This document shows, piece after piece, positions 24,178 to 39,400 of a DNA stretch of 64,000 bases. The stretch lies in the NCBI GenBank assembly GCA_963402885.1, contig OY727094.1, positions 1,924,501-1,988,500 of the forward strand. The letters are read 5' to 3'. This stretch comes from Antedon bifida. Lineage: Eukaryota > Echinodermata > Crinoidea > Comatulida > Antedonidae. The notes under the pieces were generated by a model. That model made no database searches and was not told the DNA's origin. It saw only the letters and a list, made by a program, of their open reading frames with translations. Within the stretch, counting starts at the first letter, position 1. Every line of letters starts with the position of its first letter. Made by a program: the position numbers and the translations under genes.

Positions 24178-25197
24178 TTACATAGGCTTAAATATAAATA
24201 ATCTACAACCTATATCACTTTGCAGTACTGTACATGAAGAACGAACACGCATGGATTAGAATTCGTTACCGTATTTCCTATCAACACACCAATGGTAAAT
24301 GCTTTAATGTGTCTAATTATATAGAGGTAACATTTCGTTCCTCTATGATTTAACATTTTTAAAGGACTTAGGTGGTAAGAACCTTCATGCTCTACCTTTC
24401 GACTGAAGCCTTGTCCACGTGACAACCGTCTTCTATAATCTTGCACTTTCGTCCAATTTCCATTCTACCGATGCAACGTCATTCATGGTAGGAATTGTCG
24501 TCACACCTGGTTATGCAAAAACACCACTCGACTGCTTGCCATAAAATTGAAACCATTTTCGATTTTCTTTTCATTTGGTAGCTTGCACCGAACCAAAAAT
24601 GAATTCACTCATAGTTTGGCCTTACGATAGAAAGCTGCGTTCTCCATAAAAAATGACAAATGCATTCAACAAATATTTTAAAATCCCATTCATTTATTTC
24701 AACGTCATGTCTACATTCACACACAATCCTGATCCGGCGGCCGGGCGAATAGTGATGACACAATTCGGTGTGTACCCTGTACATTTTATGTTTATACCGC
24801 CATCGGATCGGATCCGTGTGAAACGTAGCTATATCTCCCGGGGTTTACATATTTATATAGAAAAAGAATACAGTACTATTTTATTTATGCAATGCAAAAT
24901 GTCAATAAAACTATTTATAATAATATAATTGAGAATAAATATAGTGTAGAATGCCTATGTACTAATCAGACATAAACGTTGTGTTATGTTTAACATTCGG
25001 ATAGATAGTAATATTTAATAAAATATAATTGTTGTTACTAAAATACAATAGTATTAAGTGTACATTTACTGCAGGACTAAGTTCTTTGACATTTTCAATT
25101 AAGTTACATGCTCGTCTGAATATGATAATGTGGGTGGTGATACGCGCATTAATTAACGACGACTTTGTGATGGGCGTGGTCTAAAAATTCTTAATTA

Positions 25198-25386
25198 AGG
25201 CCGATTTACACAGACGAGCGGTAACGGTAATACAAATATAGAATCTATGTTATTCCTTATGACCATTTACACACAACGCAGAGCGGACGGCCGGGCGGTT
25301 TCCGCTCAGGATAGATACAGATTCTACGTGGGACAAGCTACGCGGGTTTCCGCTTACCGTTACCGCTCGTCTGTGTAAATTGGCCT
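25198..25386. mobile_element. family C MITE
   Basis: A 189-bp element. The left end AGGCCGATTTACACAGACGA and right end TCGTCTGTGTAAATTGGCCT are inverted repeats that continue for over 30 bp with one mismatch (inner part GCGGTAACGGTAA / TTACCGTTACCGC). TTA directly flanks both ends. The interior has a GC-rich ACGGCCGGGCGGTTTCCGCT block and no coding potential. A shorter relict of the same terminus is at about 27596-27615. Confidence 0.88.
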
Positions 25387-26959
25387 TTATGGTCAGATTT
25401 GCCAATATACATTTTAGGGGTTTAGTCGTTAAAAACGTTCTGTAATTTAAGTGTTAAAAGTGTACATTATACAAACTTTGTTTAAGATTATATCAAACCA
25501 ATATTGATCAAACTCATATCAGATAGTTACAATGATTTCCAAGTACAATTTCTATTTGATAAATAATATGACTGTATAACCAAATATAGCATTTTCAAAC
25601 CGATACCGAAATATATAATATGTTTATTATTATCATAACTACAGGTATCATTTCTGGAGTACATCTAAACTGTGTGCATAGCTGAAACTAATAATTAGGC
25701 AAAAAACAAAATAATAATTTCCTATAGTCATCAAATTATGGTTTTTTAAAAACATTCGCCAATTTTTCAAAATATTACGTTTGATACATAAAATATAATA
25801 ATTAAATCTTAAAGAAAATAATTGTTAAATATTGTTGATTTTTAAAATAAATTGAATATTGTACGATTATATGATTTCAATAATAATAATAAATGAATAG
25901 TTTTAAAATGAAAATCATTTAAAATGATATATATTTTTTGGCAGTAAACACAACGATTTTTTATTTAAATATTTTTCCATTATATTAGCATTGTAAGGTA
26001 GCAAATTGACCATTATGCTTGGTTAGCACATTCCTCTAACAAAGCACTTTTTAAAATAGTTTTTCAATTATTTTTTTTATAATAATTTACTAGAATAAAC
26101 ATAACAATTGTCCAATTTAGGCTAAAAGTTCAATAGACTTTGTGAAAACAAACTAAAATTGAGGCATATATTATATTATTTATACTAAATTACTTAATTA
26201 TGATTTGGGAAACTTCTGATTATTGTTTAAAGCAGAAATAATATTTCAAATGTCATATATATTATGATTAAAAATGCATTTCCATTATAAAATGTTTATT
26301 TGAGCATAGAAACTAGGCTATTTCAAATATATTTATCTAATTTTTATGATTATTTTGTAGAATTTGGGAGAAAATACTTGAAAATTGAGTAGACCCTCCT
26401 TAAAATGTAATAATATTTATAAGTGTATGCAATGATGAAGGGTTAGTGTTATCTAAAAGTTCTGCAATTTCTTTCTGGCTGTTTTACTTTATTGTTTTGA
26501 TTTAGCTTTTTGCTTATTTTATTTTGTATCTCCATTGAGCCACTGATACCCACACCACATCATTTTTTCAGTAATTTTCCTTTTGATTAATATTAAGTAT
26601 GTATGGATAGGCCTATACCAACTACAATTTCAATCATTTTTCTGTGCAATTTTTTTTCACTGTTTAGCCTATTTTGTTGAGTTACATATTTTTATTTTAT
26701 GAAAATGGCTACAATTAGGACCATACCATAAGCGATGGATCTATTTTGCAAAGTTACACACTTCCTGGTTTCCTACTTACTTTCATTATTACAATTAAGC
26801 ACTTCATTTAAATACATAGTTGTTTTTTTTCAGTACATGATCCTACCTAACTTAATGTTACCCTAAAGTAATATATCAGAATGTATTTACAAAAGTTATA
26901 AAAAGATCCTTCACAAAAATTGTAAGATATTTATATATAAGTGAAAGAGTGTTTGACCA

Positions 26960-27365
26960 GGTCAAACCAATCTACTGCAGTAACTGCAGTAATCACACAA
27001 TGCTGTTAATGTTGTACTACTTTTACATTTTACTATTTGTGTGCATTTTCTGTTAAAGATGGAGTAAGTGGAAATTAATTATTCAGTTTTGTCTGTTATT
27101 TGTTTCTAGCAAATTATATATTTTTCTGAAATTTCTGAATATTATTATTATTATTATTACTACAGTATTTCATTCCTTGTGCAGTGTGCAGATCTGATAT
27201 ACTGTATGGTGAAATATACCAATAAATTTCAGCGACAATGCAAAGGGTAGAATTCAAACCTAAAACACCATTATGAGCACTGTACATAGTAATTAATTAC
27301 TGCAGTACCACTGCAGGAGGTGTGATACTCAACAACAATTACTGCAGTAGATAAATCTAACCATA
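26960..27365. repeat. possible CTGCAGTA-bounded inverted-repeat element
   Basis: AATCTACTGCAGTAACTGCA near the left edge is mirrored by ATTACTGCAGTAGATAAATC on the right, with GTAATCACAC and GTGTGATAC also in opposite orientation. The symmetry is imperfect and no target duplication is clear. Confidence 0.35.
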
Positions 27366-27442
27366 GGGATATATATAATATTGGTATATTCTTCTCTGTA
27401 CATGTCTGTTATCAAAGCGCACTCCCTGATTCATTCTACAGC

Positions 27443-30400
27443 TCACAGGAATTCTTCTTTCGCTTGTTGCAACATTGATTGAAAGTTTTCTCCATTCTAG
27501 AGAAAGAAGAAAATCAACTTTTAAAATTGGATACAATGAATCGAGTAGAGAATAACCTGATGATGGTTTACCAATTACAAGAGAACTAACTCCAAGACCA
27601 ATTTACACAGACGAGTTACATTATTGGGTTTAATAAGTTGATTCATCAACTCCTCTAAACCTGTTTAATATTGGGCTGGCCCAAAATGTCTTAACACACT
27701 TGGGCTGGCTTAAAGGGTTTTAAGTGCAAAACAAAACATTGTTTTTGGGAGTCTCAGACAATGACACACTTTTTTTAAATAGGCCTAAATAGTTATACAT
27801 ATTTATGGTAAAAATATAGTATTGTTAGTAGTAAATAAAAAATGTGAGTAGTTGTGTGAAAAAACAAAACACATGCAAATAATAAGTACAAGCAAAACAA
27901 TGTGTGATAAAATAAAATCTTAAAAGGAGCAGAAGCATAAAAACTGAGGTGATATGGATGGTTTACATTTTGATTAAATGTAAATTCTGTAAAGCTCTGT
28001 CTACACTATCAAACCTTATGTGAGAAAAAAATGTGATGTGCCCATATATGGACATGATGATGTAATATCACTACCAGTCAATATTTGGGCACATCACACT
28101 TTATTTGTCAAACTTTGATAGTGTAAACACAGCTTTATGGTCTCTACTGTCACATAAATGAATTGGAAAGTTCTAATGTGAAAGCAGCATGTGAAAGTAT
28201 AACATGAAATCATAATATTGACAGTAACACATAAATTAATAACTAATAAATTGACATTAAATAAATATAAATTAATGAATGTATTATAAGCAAAAGTGAA
28301 GACTATCAAATTGTTTCTTAGACAATAGAAAGTAATATAAATTATGCAAGAAAGAATTGAGTACTTTCAAAAGCGTGAGATAATCTATACACCAAAATGA
28401 AAACAAAGCAATAGATAAACTTCAAATAATGTTTTGGTAAAAGGCATTGTTTGTGATTTTCTACAAATAACAGAAATCTCTGATAGTGATGGTGAATGTA
28501 CTATAATAAAATGACATTACACAACAAACAATACTAAAAGATATATAACAATATTAAAATGTGTAAATGTTTGTAAAGCCTGTCTACACCATCAAACTAG
28601 TTTGACAAAAAAAGTGTGATGTGCCCAAATATAGTAGTGATGTGCTCAAATATGGTAGCGATATGACATCATCATGTCCATGTATGGGCACCTAACATTT
28701 TTTTGTCACATAAAGTTTGATAGTGTAGACAAATCTTAAGAGCGAAAAAAGTAAAATCAAATTCTTTTCACTCTTAATATGATGTAACAGCACTGTTTCT
28801 TTTTCTATAGCCATCTTCCTGGGACTATTCATGAAGAGTGCGCTATATATATACACGTAATGAATGAACTAATATGACGAATACATTACCACACACCAAT
28901 GAATGATAATTATTAAGCAATAAATACAAGTATGCAATTACGGTGAATATACAGTAAAACTACATCATCAACTACAATCTATCTACTGACATTAAACTGC
29001 ACTGAAATTGACATTACAATCCATATAATGTATAGTATATAATGTGTAACGCTACTATAGCAAGCTACTATACAACATGAAGCATTTAAACCAACCTTTA
29101 ATTAATCTAGCTTTTGGTCTATGTAAGAGGAGGAGGGATCAAGCAATGAAAAAAGAAAAAACACTTTATATTAGCAATTACCAACAACTTTTTCTAAAAA
29201 GCAACGAGTTCAGTTTGTAAAAAGCGACATTTAAAAGCTTTGGTGGATTGGATACGTTGTTTTTATTTTCCTAAAATAATTGTTTGAATGGTTGTGCTAT
29301 TTCAGATGGGTTGAATTTGTTTCTAAAGCTCTGTCTACGCTTTCAAACTACAGTAGTTTGACAAAAAGTGTGATGTGCTCAAATATGATAGTGATGTTCC
29401 CAAACATGGTAGTGATATGACATCATGTCCATATATGGGCACATCACATTTTTTGTCACATAAAGTTTGATAGTGTAGACAGAGCTTAATAGTATGTTGC
29501 AAACAGAGTCAAAATACTGTTTGTGTTGACATTGTTTTAAATGATTCAAGATGATAAAGATGTATTATCATGATAGCTTTTGAAACAGAAAGATCATTTT
29601 TCGCAGCTAGAGGGCAGCATAGCAGACAATTGTATAATAAGCCAACATGTCAATTCATGATAACATGAATAAAAAGAAAAATCAAAAAGTATTATATAAT
29701 ATGGTAAATCTGATAACAAAAATGTATTAGAAATATGAGATAACAAAAATAGTGTTTGTAAAACTCCACAAATAATAATTTTTCTTTCTTTAACTGTATT
29801 TAAACAGGATTTTGATGGACAAAGATTGAACATATTTCTTGACAATATTTTTTTAAAAATAAAAATGCGATTAATAATTAGTAGAAGGGGATCAGGGATC
29901 AAACTATTAAACTATTTTCTAATATTTTCTAGACCTGATCACTTCCTTACCTCCTCTTCTTCCCATCCCTCACTGACTCCAGCTAATTGGTAGTGCCTTC
30001 TCCTCAGCTCAGCCAGCTTGACACGTTCCTTGTCCAATAGGCTCTCTAACTCAAGCACTCGCACCTGAGAGTTCATCTCATTTCTCTTAGTTTGAGTGAG
30101 ACTCATTTTTGTAAAATCTGTCGCATCTAAAAGTTAAAAATAATCATTAAAACAACTATTAAAAACAATAATTTAACACTTTCTTTTTTCTTTCTGTATA
30201 ATGAACAAGAGGTATGAGTATTTTTCGGTATAAAAATATTTTTACTTTTGTTTTGCTTACATAAAATCTGACTGATAGAACTATAACACCAGTCCTTTCT
30301 AAAGCTCTGTCTACACTATCAAACTAGTTTGACAAAAAATGTGTGATGTGCCCAAATATGGTAGTGATATGCTTAAATATGGTAGTGATATGACATAATC

Positions 30401-33400
30401 ATGTCCATATATGGGCACATCACATTGTTTTGTCACATAAAGTTTGATAGTGTAGACAGAGCTTAAGACAACCCTTTACACCCTAAGAAATTGTTCAACG
30501 TACCTCCTTCCTCTGTCAGTTGAGCACCAGACTTCGATGATGCTACCACGCTTGCCGTGGCTTGTGCCACGCCCTTGGAAGCCGTAGACAATCCCTTCAA
30601 GTTCTCACTCTCTTTGTGTGCTTTAACTCTACTGGCCGCCACAAGCTGCGCCGTAGAGGCCGCTATTTCGTGTGAACACACAACGAGCTCTTCAAACTTT
30701 CCTTTACGTTGCATAACCTTATCAGCTGATTCACTATAAATAAAAGCAAATAGTTTATTTAAAGATACAATATTTCTATAATAAATTTGCACATTCAACA
30801 GCCTAATTTTTACCATAAAGATTTGTTGTGTGATGGTAACTACTGTTCTACAGTTGCAAAATTTGCTTATCAATTGAGTCCTAATGTTTGGTCGATATTT
30901 ATTTGGTATTTTAACACTGTTAAAACTTAGTTAAAGTTATTTTATTTTATGTTTTTATCTGTGTTTATTTTTAATTGTTATATTATATATTTGTTCACTC
31001 ATAAGCCAGTATCGGCTGGTCTTGTTGTAAACAAGAGTGTGATTAAATAAATAATACATTTGTTGTGAACTTACACAAGTTGTGTTGCCCCAAAGCCAAC
31101 CAACTTGGCAGCTGATATGAGGCCTTCTGTCCAACGATGATGACGCTTATAAAACTCTTTTGTTGAAGCAGTTCCCTGAAAGAAAGAAGACCACCAGAAC
31201 ATAATCATTATGTTTTGCTTGGTAGCACTTACTAGCTTTTATTAGCAGACCTCCATGCACCTCTATCAACAGGCACATTCTTATACCATTCACCCTAAGG
31301 CTAATCACCACCATATATTTGTTTATTTTTGTACATAGTTTGTCAATTTTCTTTTAAATAACATAGACAACTATAGAATGTCACAACTTCGCGGATGTTT
31401 CTATTTTAATTAGATTCGGTATTTCTTATACATACTCTGTCATTTGAAACAATCTCTCTTTGTAATGATTTTGATTTCTCTATTAGGATTTTGATCGCTT
31501 TCATCAGGTCCGTGCAGGAATCAAGTATTCTACTGTTCACCTCCAGTTTAACGCCAGTGTCAGCTTTCCGTGAGTTGTTAAGCATTTCCTAAAAATATAA
31601 CAAAATACTATTAATAAAATAAAGAGATTTTAAAAACTCACCTTTTCAACAAATATTTTCACCCTTGATAAACCATATTCAAATCAGAGATCCATATATT
31701 TTATGACCTGTTATTGCTCTTTTTTTATTTAATTTATTTCATGGATTACTTTTTATGTGCGCTAAAAAATCACAATTTATTATTTATTAATATTGTGAGG
31801 GGGGCTGGTATTGTTTCAACACTAAGGCCAAGCCCAAGAGTAAACATGTTTGGGTCTGGGAGATGTCTCCTTAATAAGAGTTCTGTAATAGTCATTCAGT
31901 ACGACAACCACAGCCAAACAACTTATTCTAACCTCAATTCTTGCAGTAGCCTTATCAATAGCCTCGGTGGTATTTTGCATTTCTTGATCTACAATGTCTC
32001 CAAGCTCTGCCTTGATATCTGCTTCCTTGGGTAGCAACTCCTACAAGGACAAAATAATATTATACTAAAATGGTTTTGGGGTCTAAAGGCTTGTATGAAA
32101 AATCTTGTTTTGCTAACCGGATTCCTAAAGATAGTCTACCATATTATCAAATTACGTACATGCATTTTAATTTTCATTGTCATGTTGAAATATATTGTTA
32201 AATGATTCGCCCTTCTATGTAATCATAATTAGCATTAAGATAATATAAGATTTGTAAAGCGCACATATCTACTAAAGCGCTGTGGACTAGATGTTACATT
32301 TTCAATAACATGTTTCTCCCCTAAGGGTCTAGTCATGTCCTGCAGCCACTTGCACCGCTCTCTCTGTCCACGACAGTGGCTGTATGAACTAGTACACCGG
32401 GGTAACCCCCTTCTATTTATTTATAATAAATGCGCATTTTGCGGTATCAAATTCACATCTTTAAAAGCACCATGACGCAAAAACAAAAGCTTATACCAAT
32501 CACCATTATTGATTATTTATTTTTTATTGATACACCAATTTGTCTGCAGAAAAATAAAACTCTATTCCCATAAAGCATTGCCAGCAGTCTAAATTATTTA
32601 CTTTTTTTGGTAAATTACTATGCTTGTTATGATGTAATTAGTTCATGCTTGTTTTGGTCAAGTCAATGGTAGGTTAGTCTATTCTTAGTATTGTATTGAG
32701 ATGATTGTATTTCAGAATTAAATACTTGTTCATTATTACCTGTATAATATTCTGAAATTATTATAATTTTAAAACAGAAAATAAAAAAGAGAATACGTTA
32801 GATAAAATCATTAACGTCAAGGGAAACTCTGAAATAGAGAGGATAGTTACGGTGCATTTTATCATAAATCATTTTATCCATCTTCATAAAATTTTTTTTT
32901 TTTCTCTACAAGATTATTGTATTTGATTTAAACCTTGATTTTTTAATGTTATGCCTGTACACGTACCTGAGCTGCCTGGATGATAGCTTGAAGCTGATCT
33001 TCAGCCTTTGACTTGTGTCGTTGCGTGTTATCTACGCTGCTCTCAATCCTCATAACGCCCAGAAAATCCAAACAAGTTTGTCCTCCGCTGCGACATGCAT
33101 TTGCTAAAGCTGCAGAGAACAAACAAATAAAATGTTGCCATCCATATTTGTAACTATCTATAGCAAAAACGATAAATATAGGCTACATTCAGTGGTGTTA
33201 TGAGCCCTAAGTGAGCCCTCCAACTCTGTAGGCCTCGGGTGTTTTTAGCTTTTTTCAACATATTTTAATGGGCACTACTCAGGGGCCCCATAAGCTCCGG
33301 GGCCCCTGGGTTTAGCCAGTGAGCGCTTATAGCCATTACACCACTGGCTACATTGTCATAGCATACCTTCTCCTAAATCAAGTGGTGCCATGTGAGACGC

Positions 33401-36400
33401 AGACTTCCCCAGAAGAAGAAATTCTCCAATTGAGTTGGAAAACGTTGAAAGACATCTAACCAAACTCTCCAACTCTGAAAAATCAATTTATTGTTGATAC
33501 ATTTTATTATTTTGCTACAAATAAAACATTATTATAATGAACATTTTGCAGGAAAAATAACATTTTAAGACAGTTAAAATCCTTTGGAAAATCTGTAATA
33601 ATGTAGTGATTCAAAATACAATGTTATATTTTAATTTAATGTAAGTAAACCAAATAAAGTTCTTTAAAGTCAAGATCGATCTTACCTTCTTTGTTACCAT
33701 AGTAATGTTTGTAGCTATCCTGTAACGTTGATAAAGATTTCTGAGCAGAATCAGACCGTGTTAAGAAATATTCTATGGAAAATAAAATTATGTTTCAGTA
33801 TACAATCCTCAGTTAAACGATCATAAAAAAACAAATATTAATTGAAATAAAAAGTGACTCATGTGATGAATCAAGACATACCAGCAGTACAGGTGCTGCC
33901 AGCAAATTGTGGGTCGTCCATTTGAGTTAAGACACGAAGAAGATTCTCCTCAGCCTCTTGCATAGCAGCAACTATCAAATTAAAATAATTATTTTAATAA
34001 ATAATAATAATAATATTAGTTCATTCTGATGTAGCGCATATAAGCAAGCTCTCAATGCGCTGTACATAAATTAAAATAGACGAGAAGTGGCAATAATTTT
34101 AATTATGAAAAGCTTGTTTGAAATGGAAAGATTTCAACTTGGTCTTGAAAGAGTTTAGAGTAGTACACTGTCTGATTGAAATTGGTAAGGAATTCCACAG
34201 GGTTGGAGCTGCCACAGCAAAAGCTCTTCCAGCATATGTAGATGTCCTAGTCTTAGGAACTACTAGCAGACATTGGCCACCTGATCTAAGAGATCTAGTA
34301 GGCTGGTAAATATAAAATTCTATATAAAATGTTTGTATGGTGATGTATTAAACAAATTCTTGCCAGCTGCCGATTAATGTCACATTTGCTGTGTGAATTA
34401 CTTTATAATTACAATTCTTATTTCAATCAAAACATTCTAGTTACCAAATATTTGTTTTCTTTGTTGTTCTAGTTTCCTTCGTAGTGCCTCTTCTTCAGAT
34501 GTCCTGTCGTCTACCGCCCTCTGTAATGATTGAACCAACACTTCGGATTCTCGTTTAGCAAACTCTGTTTCTTCCGCGGACTTTGAATACGTTGTCAATT
34601 GCTTGTTAACATCAGCATTCTACAGAGTACAGACAAACCAATTAAATTATCTTTGTTATCCTATATTGTATTGAATTTGTAAATTAAAAACACACACATA
34701 ATGTATGCAGTAAAAGTAAATTTAAATATAATGTATTACAATCAAACTTCTAGTATTAGGGGACACTTCTAAAAATGTATTACAGTCAAACGTTTATTAA
34801 GCGAACACCTCCAAGATCCTCCAAAGTGTTCCCTTAATAGAGACATCTGTAAATGTGAAAAACACATTGTGCCTTGAATATGATATATGAATATTCTATG
34901 AATATATGGGTGCCTGTTCTACTGTTAAAAAGAAAATCATAATATTGATCCACCTAAATACATTAGTCATGCATTGAAACAACAAATAATAATTTATAAA
35001 TAGCAATAATAATAAATAAATAAATAAATACCTTTCTTATTAAATTAATGTGTTCTTCTCTTAACTTGCCATAAACCTCTTTCATTTTAACAAATTTATC
35101 TTCATACACCCTAGCTTTGTCTAAAAAATGAAAGACAATATTAGAACAAGATAATGTTTCTAGCACAGATACAATATACGATATTCTGATATATTACACC
35201 AACCGTAATAGCTCTGTCTACACTATCAAACTTTATGTTGAGTGTGATATGCCCAAATATGGTAGTGATATGACATCATCATGTCATATGGGCATATCAT
35301 ATTGTTTTGTCACATAAAGTTTGATAGTGTAAACATACATTTTCTCTTTCTCTTTGTGTTAATACTTACTCTCACTTTTCACAGCGTGTTCCTTGACCGC
35401 ATTAATATTGTCAGAGTTTGTCAACACTTCCTCAAGTTGTTGCTTCATAGTTCGATTCTCCTACAAACAAGATAAATCATAAAAAATAATAAAATAGTTT
35501 GCTAGATGTATATCAGTACACATTGTGAAAAATATCAATATCATAATACCAGTGTTGTACAGTATCAACTAAAGCACTGTCTACACTATCAAACTTTATG
35601 TGACAAAAAAATGTGATGTGCACATATATGGACATAATGATGTCATATCACTACCATATTTGGGAATATCACTACCATATTTGGGAATATCACAGTTAAA
35701 GACAATAATTAAAATAGGAGGCTTAAGCTTGGTTCCCACTTGGATGATAGGTGATCCATGTGATTGGTAAAATTACTTATGTCATTACATTGTGTCTAGT
35801 GGGAACCAGGCTTTAGCAGGGGTGCTGAGTGGAAATGATAAACATCAGAAGAACAATCATTCTGTTTAAAATATTTTATTTGGATGAAAATATTTAGGAT
35901 AGAACTTACATCAACCATTTGTCTTCCTATAGATCGATACTCCTCTAGTTGTCTCGTTAAGTCCATCAGCTTTTTCTTCATATCATCCATGATTCTCTGG
36001 TCGTCTTTTTTCACTCGCTCAAGTTCAAACTTCAAGCTACTAATCTCTTGCCTCAGTTGGTCAATCAACCAATCCCTAAATAAACAATAAAATAGTTATA
36101 TTGTTACTTTAAAGGAAAATAAGAAAAAAATAAAATAAGGATACTAGTATTTCTAAACCCATTGTCTAAATACATTGGTCATTACCGGTCATCTCTTGGT
36201 GGTGGTGAATTGAACTGACCATTCTGCTGGGCAGCATCTACATCCACTAGCAGATCCTGGAAGCTGGTGTCATCAAAAAATGTTGATTCTCGAGGACTCT
36301 GATGGAAAATGGGAAAAAAACATGGACACATATAAAAAGATGCTATATACAGAAAAATAAAATAAAAGCAGAAAATTGAAATCTGTGAACAAAGATATCC

Positions 36401-39400
36401 AACCTACTGTGTGTAGAACTCTTCCTTGGGGACACCTCTATTAAGGGGACACTTTCTCATAAGACAACAAAAAAAAGGATTAATAAATGTCTTAACACTA
36501 CCAACCACTATTAAAGGAACACTTTGTAGGATCTCGAAGGTGCCCTCTTTATAGGGGTTCTACTAATTGGCTGCATGTAGTGTTTTGATATCTACAACAA
36601 GCTAATTTGGATTTTACAAATGGTGACCGTATGTCACATGGCCTACAGGTACATTACATTAATTGGTAATGAATAAGGTAATGATCTAATTAAATGAAAC
36701 TTAGCTTCAATCAGCCCTGGGTACTCATTTTGTTTACATATATATTCAAATATTTCTACTAGTATAAATTTATTTATTAATTTGCTTACAGGTGGACTTT
36801 CGTGACTTGTTACACTCATTGTTTCCGATTCTACGTCGCCACCTTGTAAGACGACGGCTGGCGTGTAATGATGGCTGTAATCTGTCGTTTTGATGAAGAA
36901 GTTTGGAGGACTCTGAAATAAAGAAATTTAAAATGCATCTTAGTCAAATTGTATAGTACCATTACTCCATGATAGTACTAAACATTATTTCTTTGGTAAT
37001 TAATTGTGGTTTTTTCCCCTTAGTATTGCAATCATGTATACAACTACTGCAGAATTTTCTAAATAAAATTACAATTAAATATTAAGTAAATATTTAGTAA
37101 ACTCAAATATGTACTTGGCATACTATGTTTCTTAAGCTCTGTCTATACTATCAAACTTTATGTGATGTGACCATGGACATGATGATGTCATATCACTACC
37201 ATATTTGGGCACATCAAACTTCATGTGTATGTTTTAATTTATAAGCATATCTAGTTGACATGACACAATATATTCTGTATTAATTATAAACTCAATTTGA
37301 TGAATAACATTGACATGAAAAAACCTACTAAAGGCTACAAAAAAATAAGCTACTTAGCGTGAACAAGAAGGTACTTACATCAGGTAATGTTGGCACTTGG
37401 ATTAATCTCCTAAAATACATGAGGTTTTTAACTCGTAAGAAACACGACTTGAGGGAGTCAAACTGCTTCTTAAAACGGTCACGGTGCCCGTCTAAAATGT
37501 CCGCTGGCAAACCTATCAACACAAAATTCTGTATTAGCATAAGGAGGATTTTGTGCCATTTTAAATAACATCAAATATATTGTAGTCATTTTTAAAATAT
37601 GTAGGTAATCTATTTTTTAATATGAAAAAAAAAAGTCTAAAGCTGTCTACACTTTAAAAATGTGACAAAAATGATATCATATCACTACCATATTTGGGCA
37701 CATCACACTTTTTTGTCAAACTAGTTTGATAGTGCAGACAGACTTAAGAATATATAGTTTAATGGTAATACATCAAATATGGTATGGTAAAGATGGTTGT
37801 AGACAAACTTACATGCATGTAGCTTGAACATAAGTCGGACACTGTAATCGTAAAGATGGCTGCAGTCTTGGATGATAGGTATGAGAGGTGATAATCGACA
37901 TTGGCCCGAGTTTGTCATTGATATGCTCTTGGAAAGATCAAATGACCCAAAGACTGCAAATAAAACATAGTTACAGAATGTCATGTACATACATTTTATT
38001 ATAAGGAAAATACAGTAGAACAGTGGACAAAACAAAGTATCACTTTAATAGAAGGATCCATCTGTATAGGGATTTACTATAGAGTTAAAACATATTCGTT
38101 TCAGAGCAAAGCGCCCCCTAAATAGGGAGCGAGATGATCATCAACGACTAAAGTCTGTTCCTTTGACATCTTGAATAAGTCTCCTTTTTAATTCTTTTAA
38201 ACAATAAAATTGCAGTCTTGTCAGGAAAGCTTTAAACCATTAACTAAATTGCCAATAAGGAAATATTGAGAGAAAAATGTGTTTTTAATTAAAGAAACGT
38301 TAGTTGTCAAAAAACAAATTTAAAGACTTCCGATGTAATATGCAAAATGTCTTCCTTATATGATTATTAGTAGTGCCAGTGAATAAATTACTGGGAAAAG
38401 ACAAATTTAAAACATTCACATGATAAAGCAAGGTGCCTTCATTGATATTAATAATTATGATAAATAATAAATATTTATTTTTAGTTTCATTGACAGTTTT
38501 ATTCCAAAATGGAATACGAGTAATTTACAAATGGCATTGAGGAAAAAAATTGAAAATCAGTATTGTTTAATATAAACTGATGCGTAGTGGTGATAAGCTA
38601 CCTAATAAAGCATAAATAAAGCAGAAAGACAGGCACCTGGAAGCAATATGTAAGCATCCATTTGCTTTAACAGGAAGTGATCCTAAGATCTAATGCTTCC
38701 GAAATTAAACTCTATGACCTTCCTGTGGTGGAGGGCAGCTTACCAAAAAACCACTGGTGGCCTACAAATACTACAACCATGCTTTATACATTAAAAAGAG
38801 GGTCAATTGATTGATATAACCACACATAAGAGCATAGAGATATTATAGTGAACATTTCTAGGCATAGAGGTACCATTTTACCATCCCAAAAAAATTAAGA
38901 ATTGATTGTAAATGCATAGTTACTTGCTTAGACTACTAAATCAGGGGAAGAATTCAAGCAAAGTATTCTGATATTTTAATTTTATTTCAAATGATACTTA
39001 CTTGTGTCTTGTGTATTAATAAGACCATCTAGGTAATCAAATATATCAACACACAACTGGAAGCTGAAACAACAAATTAAAACACCTCTTTAGACCAATT
39101 ATATTCTGCAAACTTTGTAACTTATTTTTAATATTTGTTGTGTGTATGTTACTGTTATTGGAAAGGTGTACAATGTTTTGTGGCACGTTTATTAAGATTG
39201 ATTTCATAATTGATTTCACTTATGAAATATGACTTCATTCTCAACTATAAAGTGAATTACTGATACTGTATGTTTGGGGCTTTATACTGTGAAAATAGCA
39301 GACAATCAAAGTTTGTTTATAATGAAAAGCTTCTCAGAATATACTTACTAATTATTAATTTCATTCTCAGCGAGTTTTTCAAGAGCTTTCTCAACATCCG

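Larger units (their letters stand above)
22794..27442. other. AT-rich intergenic region between convergent genes
   Basis: Between the stop codons of the SEC14-like gene and HIP1 no protein-coding similarity is seen. The 3' untranslated regions of both must lie here; AATAAA words on the plus strand at 23435, 23635 and 23642 are candidate polyadenylation signals for the SEC14-like gene. Known contents are a family A MITE, two family B MITEs, a family C MITE and a CTGCAGTA-rich repeat. 25.4-26.9 kb is very AT-rich with nothing else recognisable. Confidence 0.55.

Noticed and set aside
24653-24928. 91-codon plus-strand frame in the intergenic region
   Set aside because: No family features, hydrophobic and AT-biased composition at its ends, no splice sites that extend it.
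34118-34309. Small gene encoding GKEFHRVGAATAKA peptide
   Set aside because: Similar dispersed-repeat head, antisense position in a HIP1 intron and lack of splice signals favour a repeat relict.
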